39,670 nucleotides of DNA from Candidatus Zixiibacteriota bacterium (GTDB lineage Bacteria > Zixibacteria > MSB-5A5 > GN15 > FEB-12), in NCBI GenBank assembly GCA_020348905.1, contig CP070756.1, positions 1,618,311 through 1,657,980 of the forward strand. Direction: 5' to 3'. The position numbers and the translations under genes were made by a program. Shown in pieces: positions 32,244-39,670 of this stretch; the first letter of the stretch is position 1, and each line of letters opens with the position of its first letter. The notes beneath the pieces were generated by a model, which was given only the letters and a program-made list of their open reading frames with translations, searched no databases and was not told where the DNA came from.

Positions 32244-33152
32244 ATGACACAGCGGTGGGTAGTGAAAATTATCGTGGCCGGATTGGCAGTGTTGATGATG
32301 CTCTCATCCTGTCAGGATGGCGCTGATAGCACTGTCTTGATCGAACAACACAAGAAATTAGCCGGTGAGCTTCGCGATACCAAACTGTATGCCGCGGCAA
32401 TCGAGGAGTATCAGAAGATTTTGGCCTTTCCCGGTCTTGACACACGGACGCGGGCCAACATCAACTACCTGGTTGGACGGATATACTTCGAGAACCTGGC
32501 CGACTATCGCCAGGCGGCGGCTTACTACGTCAGGGCTCGCTCGCTTGACCCGCAGGGTTCGTTCGTCGTCGAGGCTTCGAAGAACCTTGTGGCGGCGCTG
32601 GAGAGAAGCGGTCAGTTGCTCGATGCCCGCCGGGAGCTGGGTGCGGCGACCGATATTGATACCGCCGCCAGTAGCGCCGGTGACCTAATGGTGGCCAGAA
32701 TAGGGAAGGACACGATCTGGTTATCGGAGGTGGAGCAGCAGATACAGACTTTGCCGGTCGAGATTCAGAAACAGCTCGCTCTGCCCGAGGAAAAAGTCAG
32801 GTATGTCGAGCAGTATGTTGGTCTTGAACTGATGTATCGCGCCGCGGTCAGAGAGAACTATGACCGGGATCCCGGGATTCTCAAACAGCAACAGGAGTAT
32901 AACAAACAGTTACTGATTAACAAGTACGTGATCGATAATGTTATGCCCGAGGTTCGAATCGATACAATGGACGTACGTAATTTCTTTGAGGCCAACCGGG
33001 AAGAAAGGTACAAGGGCGCTCCGTATGATTCGGTAAAGGCGCAGGTTTTCATTGACTACCAGGGCGAAAAGACCCAACAGGCTTTTTTGGATTATATCAA
33101 AAGGCTGTCGGAAGTAGAAAAGGTCGAGATAATTGATCAGAATATCAAGTGA
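32244..33152 (+). CDS. TPR lipoprotein with SurA/PpiC-N-like domain
   Basis: This 302-residue lipoprotein has lipobox LSSC with C23 as the acylated cysteine. Residues about 30-135 form TPR-like helices (AAIEEYQKIL, YRQAAAYYVRARSLDP). The rest (about 150-302) resembles the chaperone core of SurA/PrsA peptidyl-prolyl isomerases: VARIGKDTIWLSEVEQQI, PEEKVRYVEQYVGLELMYRAA, then DVRNFFEANREERY and a closing helix. The parvulin rotamase domain that should sit in the middle is absent. A periplasmic foldase-like or docking role for Bat membrane proteins is inferred. It is not a usual member of the Bat operon, where it lies between DUF58 and a BatD-like gene. Confidence 0.75.
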   Translation: MTQRWVVKIIVAGLAVLMMLSSCQDGADSTVLIEQHKKLAGELRDTKLYAAAIEEYQKILAFPGLDTRTRANINYLVGRIYFENLADYRQAAAYYVRARSLDPQGSFVVEASKNLVAALERSGQLLDARRELGAATDIDTAASSAGDLMVARIGKDTIWLSEVEQQIQTLPVEIQKQLALPEEKVRYVEQYVGLELMYRAAVRENYDRDPGILKQQQEYNKQLLINKYVIDNVMPEVRIDTMDVRNFFEANREERYKGAPYDSVKAQVFIDYQGEKTQQAFLDYIKRLSEVEKVEIIDQNIK

Positions 33153-33170
33153 GGTGCTGATATCAGGCCG

Positions 33171-34208
33171 ATGCGTTCAGGCAAAAGTATCATATTAGGT
33201 TCACTGCTATGCGTTCTCTCCGCAACTTTCTGTTACGCGCAGGATGTTACTGATACGGTGACTTCGGTCCCAGGTATTAGCATAACGACGGAAGTTGACC
33301 GGGCGGAGGTATACATCGGCGACCTGATCAACTATACGGTCACCATTGAGTACGATTCGACTTATCAGCTCATTCCGCCGCCGCTCGGGGCCAACCTGGG
33401 AGCTTTCGACGTCAAAGACTATCAATCCGATATTCTCACTCGCCTCGAGGGTGGTCGCTTCCGCAGCACCAACGTATTTGTTCTGAGCACGTTCACTACG
33501 GGCGACTATGTCATTCCGCCCATACCGGTTATATTCGATCTTCCCGATAGTAGCCGAAAAGCGCTGCTTTCGGAGGCAGTTCCCATTAAAGTTCTGTCAT
33601 TGCTCGGAAATGCCGGGGATTCGGTAGATATTAAGCCGTTAAAAGCACAGTATGAATTCCTGCGGGATCTGACGCTTTATTATGTTGGTGGTGCGGCCGG
33701 TCTGTTGGTGCTGATTCTGCTGGCAATACTGATCTGGCTTAAGCTGCGAAGGAAAAAGATGGCTGAGGAGCCGGTGGACCTGCGCCCGGCCTGGGAGATT
33801 GCCTTTGAGAAGCTGGCGTTTCTAAAGCAGAAAGAGCTGCCGGAACAGGAGCAATTCAAACTTTACTATATTGAGCTGACGGAAATCATCCGAACATATT
33901 ACGAGCGAATGTACAGTCTGAATGTTCTCGATATGACCACTACCGAGTTTCTTCAGGCCTTCGAGCAGCTTGATTTGCCCGATGGGCTCTACGATGAAAC
34001 GAAAGAATTTCTCGGCCATGCTGACCTGGTAAAGTTCGCTAAGCTTGTGCCGGAACGCGAGCGCGCGGAGAGCGATTTCGAGCATGTGCACCACGCCGTT
34101 GAAAGGGTCCGGGTGGATTTCGAGCGCCGCGTGCAACCTCAATTGAAGATTGGTAAGACTGGTGACTCGGAGCATGACGTATCGAGGCTGCCGGAGGTAA
34201 CATCATGA
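33171..34208 (+). CDS. Second BatD-like membrane protein
   Basis: This 345-residue protein has a signal peptide (about 1-23, CYAQ), an extracytoplasmic Ig-like domain (ISITTEVDRAEVYIGDLINY and following), one transmembrane helix near 167-191 (LYYVGGAAGLLVLILLAILI) and a cytoplasmic helical domain. The tail pattern ITLTEII RTYYERMYSLNVLDMTTTEF ... DLVKFAKLVP matches the tails of the other two BatD-like proteins. It overlaps batA by four bases (ATGA). Such a mid-sized protein between DUF58 and BatA is often annotated BatD-like or as an aerotolerance protein; its exact role is unknown. Confidence 0.8.
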   Translation: MRSGKSIILGSLLCVLSATFCYAQDVTDTVTSVPGISITTEVDRAEVYIGDLINYTVTIEYDSTYQLIPPPLGANLGAFDVKDYQSDILTRLEGGRFRSTNVFVLSTFTTGDYVIPPIPVIFDLPDSSRKALLSEAVPIKVLSLLGNAGDSVDIKPLKAQYEFLRDLTLYYVGGAAGLLVLILLAILIWLKLRRKKMAEEPVDLRPAWEIAFEKLAFLKQKELPEQEQFKLYYIELTEIIRTYYERMYSLNVLDMTTTEFLQAFEQLDLPDGLYDETKEFLGHADLVKFAKLVPERERAESDFEHVHHAVERVRVDFERRVQPQLKIGKTGDSEHDVSRLPEVTS

Positions 34209-35248
34209 GTATGGAGTTCGCCGGCCTGAGCCTGAATATATTCGATGTCATTGACACCACGGTACCGGCTATAGCGATATTCGCGGCGGGAGCCCTGGCC
34301 ATTCTGTTGATGATGGTATATCACGTGCGGCGACGAAGGTTCAAGTCGGCTACAATAAAGTACTCTGATATTCGGATTGTCAAGCGGGCCGCCCGCTCCA
34401 GCCGTCAGCGCTATCGCTTCGTCCTGATCTTTTTGCGGGTGACGGCCATTGCCCTGTTCGTAGTGGCCTTCGCACGACCGCGATCCGGCACCGAATACCG
34501 GGAAATCACCTCCGAAGGAGTGGACATAATGCTGGCCCTCGATGTATCATCGTCGATGCAGGCCGAGGATTTCAAACCGAATAACCGCCTGTTTGTGGCC
34601 AAGGAAGAGATCAAGAAGTTCATCAATCGCCGTGTTAACGACCGTATCGGGCTGGTTGTATTTGCCCGTTACTCCTACACGCAGTGTCCGCTAACCACCG
34701 ACTATGGTGTGCTGCTCAATTTCGTCGACCAGGTCGATTTCGGTTTGGTGGAAGACGGTACGGCGATAGGCATGGCCATAGCCAATGCCGTCAACCGCTT
34801 GAGAGAGTCGGTATCCGAGTCAAAGATTATTGTGCTGCTGACAGATGGTGACAACAACGCCGGGGAGATCGATCCCCTTACGGCCGCCAACCTGGCTGCC
34901 GCTATGGACATCAAAATCTACACTATTGGGGCCGGCAAACCCGGAAATGCAATGTATCCCTACCAGGATCCAATCTTCGGCAAGCGGTATGTGTATCAGC
35001 CGACCAGAATCGATGAGAAGTCCCTCAAAGAGATTGCGACCAAGACAAACGGGAAATACTACCGGGCCCGTTCCGGGGAAGAGTTAGAAGAAATCTACGG
35101 AATTATAGATGAACTCGAAAAGACCGAGGTGAAGGTTGCGGCCCACATCCAGTACACCGAGCTGTTTCACTACTTTGCTTACCTTGGGCTAATTTTGCTA
35201 ATGCTGGAGATAATTCTGGCCAATACTTATTTTAAGAAACTTCCATAG
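34205..35248 (+). CDS. batA: BatA: membrane vWA-domain aerotolerance protein
   Basis: This 347-residue protein has an N-terminal membrane region (helices at about 22-40 and 74-90), a vWA domain from about 105 with MIDAS residues D113-V-S115-S-S117, and LLTDGDNNAG in the second half, then a C-terminal helix (YFAYLGLILLMLEIILANTYF). BatA binds a divalent metal through the MIDAS site and pairs with BatB in the inner membrane. The start has a GGAGGT site six bases upstream and overlaps the preceding stop (ATGA), so it is translated in coupling. Confidence 0.94.
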   Translation: MSMEFAGLSLNIFDVIDTTVPAIAIFAAGALAILLMMVYHVRRRRFKSATIKYSDIRIVKRAARSSRQRYRFVLIFLRVTAIALFVVAFARPRSGTEYREITSEGVDIMLALDVSSSMQAEDFKPNNRLFVAKEEIKKFINRRVNDRIGLVVFARYSYTQCPLTTDYGVLLNFVDQVDFGLVEDGTAIGMAIANAVNRLRESVSESKIIVLLTDGDNNAGEIDPLTAANLAAAMDIKIYTIGAGKPGNAMYPYQDPIFGKRYVYQPTRIDEKSLKEIATKTNGKYYRARSGEELEEIYGIIDELEKTEVKVAAHIQYTELFHYFAYLGLILLMLEIILANTYFKKLP

Positions 35249-35259
35249 GGTGAGAGTCG

Positions 35260-36282
35260 ATGCGATTTGCTGAACCTGTAAATTTCCTGCTGATACTTGT
35301 CGTGCTGGTTCTGGGCCTGTTTGTCTTCTGGGCGCTGGCGCGCAAGAAAAAGCTGTTGAAGATTTTTGGTGATTTGCCGCTGATCATGAAGAACGCGCCC
35401 TATATCTCGTTCGCCCGCCAGCGAAGTAAGGCATTGATGATCCTGCTGGCGATGACCTTTGTGGCCCTGGCACTGGCACGGCTGCAGTTTGGCACCCATC
35501 TGGAGATTCTCAAGCGGGAAGGTATAGACATTGTGGTTGTTCTCGATGTTTCCAATTCCATGTTGGCTCGCGATATGAAACCGGACCGCTTGACCAAGGC
35601 CAGGCAGGAGATTATGGGAATTATTGATCGTCTAAGGGGTGACCGGATCGGACTGGTAGCCTTTGCCGGCGAAGCATTCGCACAATGCCCCCTGACGCTC
35701 GATTACTCGGCCGCACGCTTTCTGCTGGGAGCTATGGACCAGACCTCGGTAAGTGTCCAGGGTACGTCACTGTCGGCTGCTATTGAAACGGCCGCCAAAA
35801 TGTTTGACCAACAACAGAGAATGCACAAAGTAGTGCTGTTGCTCACTGACGGCGAAGATCACGAGAAAGGGGTGGTCGGGGCTGCAGAATCCGCCCGAAA
35901 ACAGGGTATAAAAATATATGCCGTCGGAATTGGTAACCCTGCCGGGGAACCCATTCCGGTATTAGACCGTAATGATAACCAGATCGGATTTAAGAAGGAC
36001 GAGAACGGCGAGGTTATCGTGACCAGCCTCGATGAGGCAACGCTGCAGAAGATCGCCCTGGCCACTGGCGGTAAATATTACCACGCCACGGCCGGCGAGA
36101 TGGAGCTGGACCGGATTTTTGACGAAATAGCTTCTATGGAAAAGAAAGAACTCGAGGGAACTCTGGTGACGCGTTATGATGACCGCTTTCAGTGGCCCCT
36201 TCTTCTGGCGCTGCTTTTTATGATTGGTGAGTTCTTTATGCCGGAGCGAAAGAAGCCGCTGGGAGGTATAGCCGGTGAATAG
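35260..36282 (+). CDS. batB: BatB: membrane vWA-domain aerotolerance protein
   Basis: This 340-residue protein has two N-terminal helices (about 7-26 and 56-75), a vWA domain with MIDAS D96-V-S98-N-S100, the LLTDGEDHEKG motif and a C-terminal helix (WPLLLALLFMIGEFF). It is a paralogue of BatA. Known Bat operons in Bacteroides, Leptospira and Francisella relatives carry both. An 11-nt gap follows batA, and the batC start lies inside its final codons (8-nt overlap). Confidence 0.94.
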   Translation: MRFAEPVNFLLILVVLVLGLFVFWALARKKKLLKIFGDLPLIMKNAPYISFARQRSKALMILLAMTFVALALARLQFGTHLEILKREGIDIVVVLDVSNSMLARDMKPDRLTKARQEIMGIIDRLRGDRIGLVAFAGEAFAQCPLTLDYSAARFLLGAMDQTSVSVQGTSLSAAIETAAKMFDQQQRMHKVVLLLTDGEDHEKGVVGAAESARKQGIKIYAVGIGNPAGEPIPVLDRNDNQIGFKKDENGEVIVTSLDEATLQKIALATGGKYYHATAGEMELDRIFDEIASMEKKELEGTLVTRYDDRFQWPLLLALLFMIGEFFMPERKKPLGGIAGE

Positions 36283-36994
36283 AGTATTGACGGCGCTGTT
36301 TGCCTTATTGCTGGTATCCTCGGTGGCCGCCGAGGATTATATTGACCTGGTCAAAAAAGGTAACGAGGCCTACCATCAGCAGGATTACAAGAAGGCTCTG
36401 GAGTATTACCACGGCGCCGAAACCGAGTTGCCGGCGTCACCGGAATTGGAGTACAATATCGCCGGAGCTCTTCATCATCAGGGCGGTTACGAGGAAACGG
36501 TCGATCGGTACACCAGTGCACTAAACACAACCGATGTTAATCTTGAAGCACAGGCTCATTACAATCTCGGTAACACTCACTTTCGCATGGGTGAATTTGA
36601 GAAGGCTATCGCCAATTATCAGAATGCGCTGGAGATCAACCCCGACGATGTGGATGCCAAATTCAACCTGGAGCTGGCCCGCAAGAGGTTAAAGGAACAG
36701 ATCAAGCCGGAGCAACAACAACAAGACCAACAGCAGCAGCAGGAGCAGGAAAAAGAGCAGCAACAACAGCAGGACCAACAACAGCAAAACGAACAGCAGC
36801 AAGGGCAGCAGCAACAAGATCAGCAGCAACAGCAACAGGAGCAGCAGCCGGAGCCCGAACCGGCCGATGATAAAGAAATGTCCCGCGAGGATGCGGAAAG
36901 GATTCTGAACGCCCTGCGCGATGACGAACAGGACCTTCAGAAACAAATCAAGCGCCAACGTAAAGCCGGCGACTATATCGGCAAGGATTGGTAA
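36275..36994 (+). CDS. batC: BatC: TPR protein with polyglutamine tract
   Basis: This 239-residue protein starts at GTG with GGGAGGT seven bases upstream. It has a signal sequence (1-19), TPR repeats at about 28-130, a polyglutamine-rich linker at about 147-191 (coding bases 36713-36847, mostly CAG/CAA) and the conserved C-terminus EDAERILNALRDDEQDLQK ... KDW known from BatC. The linker is probably a flexible or low-complexity connector. BatC is thought to act as a periplasmic scaffold. The gene overlaps batB by 8 nt and batD by 1 nt (TAATG). The repeated CAR triplets make the tract prone to length changes. Confidence 0.9.
   Translation: MNRVLTALFALLLVSSVAAEDYIDLVKKGNEAYHQQDYKKALEYYHGAETELPASPELEYNIAGALHHQGGYEETVDRYTSALNTTDVNLEAQAHYNLGNTHFRMGEFEKAIANYQNALEINPDDVDAKFNLELARKRLKEQIKPEQQQQDQQQQQEQEKEQQQQQDQQQQNEQQQGQQQQDQQQQQQEQQPEPEPADDKEMSREDAERILNALRDDEQDLQKQIKRQRKAGDYIGKDW
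36713..36847 (+). repeat. Coding CAR microsatellite (polyglutamine linker of BatC)
   Basis: About 45 codons, mostly CAG and CAA for Gln with scattered GAR, GAC, GGG and AAC codons. It keeps frame and lies within batC. The mirror strand reads as a spurious leucine-rich frame, which is not a gene. Confidence 0.85.
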
Positions 36995-38817
36995 TGCGAA
37001 GCATCGGTAGATTTATATCCGTTTCCCTGGTAATCTGGGTCATTTGCGCCGTGGCCTTTGTGTCCCGTGCCGGTGCTCAGGATGTAGCCGTACTGGTCTC
37101 TCTGGATCGTGATACGATAGGTCTGGACGAACAGGCCATGTTGGAGGTTGAGATCAACTCAACCGAGCAGGATTTGCCGGAGCCCCGGATGCCCACTCTG
37201 TCCATGTTCGAGGTTTATTCACAGGGACGTTCCAGCAGCATTTCGGTCGTGAACGGCCAGGTGAGTTCGACCGTGATCTACCGGTACGTTTTGCTGCCCA
37301 CCAGGTCCGGCACGTTTCCGATCGACCGCATTGCCGTAGTCCACAGAGGCAGACGCTACCAGGGCAACCGCGTGGAATTGACCGTGCTCGATCAGGGCAC
37401 CGCTACGCCCCCGGATCTGGAAGAACAGGCGCGGGACGATGAGGGGGATGCCCGCGACTATTTTCTGGAGGCAGTCGTTGATAAGCGAAATCCGTATGTT
37501 AACGAACAGGTAACACTCACGCTGAAATTCTTCATCGCGGTGCAGTATTATGGCAGTCCGGAATTGACGGAACCCACCACAACCGGTTTCTGGGCCGAAT
37601 TGCTCGGAAACAAGGCCCCGTATTACCAGCGAATCAATGGCAGGAACTACCGGGTAATTGAGCGTAAGTACGCGCTGTTTCCGACTCAGACCGGCGAGCT
37701 GACAATCGGCCGGGCTATGATAACAACAACGGTGGCCTCCAAGAAACGTCGGTATCGCGATCCTTTTGATGTGTTCGGCGACGTCTTCGGTCGCGGCGAA
37801 GAGGTGATAATCCGCAGCAGCCCGGTCAAGATCACCGCGCGACCGCTGCCGACCGAAGGCAGGCCATCGGACTACACCGGTACGATCGGCAGTTTTTCAA
37901 TAAGCGCTGCAGCCAATAAAACGTCGGTGGAAGTCAATCAGCCGATTTCGTTGACCATAAAGATATCCGGAACGGGCAACATCAAGTCGGTGGGTGAACC
38001 AGTTATACCGGAACTTGACGAATTCAGAATTTACCGGGCTTCCAGCAGTGAAAACATCTCCAAACTGAATGACCGCCTTGGCGGAACCAAAGTGTACGAG
38101 GAAGTATTTATTCCTAAACGTCCGGGAGAACTGACAATCCCGGCGCTAAGCTATAACTACTTTGATCCCGGCCGGGGAGAATACAGGACTATCTCCACGG
38201 CAGCCATCACAATTGACGTTACCAAGCCGGAAGGTTACGTGCCTTCCCCGGATGTTCCTTATGCTGCGCCGGAGTTTACCATCGGCAGTCAGGCCCGCGA
38301 TATTCGTTACATTAAAGATGACGTTGGTGATGCAACGCCGGTCGGTAGCCTTATTTTGCTTACGCCACTATACATGATAGTGAACGGTGTGCCGGTAGTG
38401 CTTCTGGCCGGAGCGGTACTGTTGCGCAAACGGCGAGAGAAACTGGCCCGGGACGTTGGATATGCGCGCTCGCGCGGGGCCTCGCGGATAGCAAGAAAAC
38501 GCCTGGCCAAGGCCAGGTCGATGGCGGAGACGGAAACGGCCGGCGAGTTTTATGCCGAGGTCTATTCTGCCCTGGTATCATTCATCGCTGACAGGATGAA
38601 TATTTCGCCACACGGCCTGACAGGTGACAGGATTAAGCAACTTCTGATGGGAACATCTGTCGATGATACCTTCATAGAACAGTCAATGGCATTGATGCAG
38701 AAGTGTGATTTCGCGCGCTATGCGCCGTCATCGATATCTCAGGATGACATTGATTCAGCCCTGAGCGAGGCTGAAGAGGTAATGGTGATTCTGGAGGGAC
38801 TGCGCTTTGACGGTTAA
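36994..38817 (+). CDS. batD: BatD: large aerotolerance protein
   Basis: This protein of about 607 residues starts at the ATG at 36994, which overlaps the batC stop (TAATG) and has AAGG seven bases upstream; a TTG at 36988 would add two residues. It has a signal peptide (about 1-29), several Ig-like domains over about 30-450 (typical BatD start VLVSLDRDTIGLDEQAMLEV, cited in part), a transmembrane helix near 450-473 and a cytoplasmic helical domain with FYAEVYSALVSFIADRMN ... CDFARYAPS. BatD is thought to sit in the inner membrane with BatA and BatB. The batE start lies inside its last codons (11-nt overlap). Confidence 0.92.
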   Translation: MRSIGRFISVSLVIWVICAVAFVSRAGAQDVAVLVSLDRDTIGLDEQAMLEVEINSTEQDLPEPRMPTLSMFEVYSQGRSSSISVVNGQVSSTVIYRYVLLPTRSGTFPIDRIAVVHRGRRYQGNRVELTVLDQGTATPPDLEEQARDDEGDARDYFLEAVVDKRNPYVNEQVTLTLKFFIAVQYYGSPELTEPTTTGFWAELLGNKAPYYQRINGRNYRVIERKYALFPTQTGELTIGRAMITTTVASKKRRYRDPFDVFGDVFGRGEEVIIRSSPVKITARPLPTEGRPSDYTGTIGSFSISAAANKTSVEVNQPISLTIKISGTGNIKSVGEPVIPELDEFRIYRASSSENISKLNDRLGGTKVYEEVFIPKRPGELTIPALSYNYFDPGRGEYRTISTAAITIDVTKPEGYVPSPDVPYAAPEFTIGSQARDIRYIKDDVGDATPVGSLILLTPLYMIVNGVPVVLLAGAVLLRKRREKLARDVGYARSRGASRIARKRLAKARSMAETETAGEFYAEVYSALVSFIADRMNISPHGLTGDRIKQLLMGTSVDDTFIEQSMALMQKCDFARYAPSSISQDDIDSALSEAEEVMVILEGLRFDG

Positions 38818-39565
38818 GAAGCTTTTCGTTACCAGTCTGATGGTGCTATTAGCGCTGCCGCCTGGCGCGATAGCCAAGATCGCCGACGAGTTCCGTATGG
38901 CCAACGAATTCTATGAGGAGAAAGATTACGAGAGTGCCATACGACTATACGAAAGCATCCTCAGCCAGGGAAGGGAGTCGGCCGCCATTTACTTTAATCT
39001 CGGCAACGCATATTTCAAGACCGGTGATCTGGGTCACGCCGTTTTGTATTACAGCAAGGCCAAGAGGCTTAAGCCCGATGATGAGGATATCCGTCACAAC
39101 CTCTCGTTTGCCGGTCAGTTTTCGCTGGTGCAGATGGAGGGTGTGGAGCTCAATCCGGTTCATACCTTCTTTACGTCACTGGTCGACCGCTATCGCCTCA
39201 GTTATCTGGCCTGGTTGTCTTCGGCTATCTTTCTTATATTGATGACCCTTTTCATTCTGCGGTTCGGATTCGGAATAGCTAACCCGGTTATGAAGGGCGC
39301 TATTATTGCCAGTCTGCTGTTGTTGCTGGTGTCGGCCGGACTGACGTCGTTCAAATACCGCATAGATTACCTGACCCGGCGGGCAGTCATTGTTGCCGGG
39401 GACAGTCCGGTCCTTACGGGACCTTCCGATCAATCCGATGTCGAGCTGGAAGGGGCACCGGGTCTAATCGTTGAAATCCTCGATGAGACTTCCGACTACT
39501 ACAGTGTGCTTTTCGAAAACAAGCGCAGGGGATGGATCAAGAAGGATTTAGTCGCTGAGATATAA
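38807..39565 (+). CDS. batE: BatE: TPR and SH3-domain membrane protein
   Basis: This 252-residue protein starts at TTG with GGAGGG about eight bases upstream. It has a signal peptide (about 1-23), TPR repeats (YEEKDYESAIRLYESIL, YFNLGNAYFKTGDLGHAVLYYSKAKRL), two transmembrane helices (about 138-158 and 165-185) and a C-terminal SH3-like domain (VIVAGDSPVLTGPSDQSDVELEGAPGL, ending in GWIKKDLVAEI). This is the standard BatE layout. It closes the Bat operon, and no terminator hairpin is visible after the stop. Confidence 0.93.
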   Translation: MTVKKLFVTSLMVLLALPPGAIAKIADEFRMANEFYEEKDYESAIRLYESILSQGRESAAIYFNLGNAYFKTGDLGHAVLYYSKAKRLKPDDEDIRHNLSFAGQFSLVQMEGVELNPVHTFFTSLVDRYRLSYLAWLSSAIFLILMTLFILRFGFGIANPVMKGAIIASLLLLLVSAGLTSFKYRIDYLTRRAVIVAGDSPVLTGPSDQSDVELEGAPGLIVEILDETSDYYSVLFENKRRGWIKKDLVAEI

Positions 39566-39598
39566 CGGCTTAGGATTCCCGACGCACCTTTTATTTAA

Positions 39599-39627
39599 TT
39601 GACACCCTCCTGTCAAACGTCTATCTT
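39599..39627 (+). promoter_or_regulatory. Promoter with palindromic -35 region for the next gene
   Basis: TTGACA at 39599-39604 and TATCTT at 39622-39627 lie 17 nt apart. The -35 box is half of the perfect inverted repeat TTGACACCCTCCTGTCAA (39599-39616), a possible operator. An ATG at 39664 near the window edge may start the controlled gene. The -10 box matches at four positions. Confidence 0.55.
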
Positions 39628-39670
39628 GAATCCCAACTTAAAGCTCTTGGTAAGCGCCGCGCCATGATCC

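Noticed and set aside
36689..36958. Leucine-rich frame on the minus strand over batC
   Set aside because: It is the mirror of the CAR polyglutamine tract; it has no ribosome site and lies inside a well-supported gene.

Overview
The window looks like a bacterial chromosome segment from the FCB superphylum (Fibrobacteres-Chlorobi-Bacteroidetes and relatives). The best fit is a Zixibacteria-like or similar uncultured lineage rather than a true Bacteroidetes. The reasons are a PorU-type C25 peptidase, a PorV-type barrel, three proteins ending in a type IX secretion (T9SS) sorting domain with the NYPNP motif, DUF5683-type proteins, a b558-type sdhCAB operon and a complete Bat (aerotolerance-type) operon. 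Good Shine-Dalgarno sites and some TATAAT-like -10 boxes, with moderately high GC coding sequence, argue against a typical Bacteroidetes. The lineage is my inference; no marker gene is present. I saw no tRNA, rRNA, CRISPR array, transposase or phage gene.

Left part (1-10588): the tail of a threonine-aldolase-like gene, a metallo-beta-lactamase-fold hydrolase, and then a convergent sdhCAB operon on the minus strand behind a bidirectional terminator. An intrinsic terminator also lies in front of sdhC. Next come a small secreted protein with a classic terminator, a T9SS-sorted secreted protein on the minus strand, a gene-free stretch of about 470 bp, a small probable lipoprotein, a Rhizobium-type (class 3) L-asparaginase and a tryptophanase-like PLP lyase with its own promoter-like region. 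These genes suggest amino-acid catabolism feeding a respiratory cell.

Middle (10589-29331): a structured leader followed by nine tightly spaced plus-strand genes. They are a PorU-like C25 sortase/peptidase, a PorV-like barrel protein with a propeller-containing insertion of about 500 residues, an M6-type metalloprotease with FG-GAP repeats and a T9SS tail, two tandem DUF5683-type paralogues, an NHL-propeller lipoprotein, a large putative outer-membrane barrel with SprA-like motifs, an Omp85/BamA-TamA-like barrel, and a UbiA prenyltransferase that may belong to ether-lipid or quinone synthesis. This is the most interesting region. It reads as an envelope/secretion locus that combines T9SS sortase parts with unusual partners.

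Right part (29474-39565): a ten-gene Bat operon, in order a short BatD-like protein, MoxR ATPase, DUF58, a TPR plus SurA/PpiC-N-like lipoprotein, a second short BatD-like protein, BatA, BatB, BatC with a polyglutamine tract, BatD and BatE. Several genes overlap by 1-11 nt. The three BatD-family proteins appear to share one C-terminal helical domain. The window ends with a promoter-like palindrome that probably drives the next gene.
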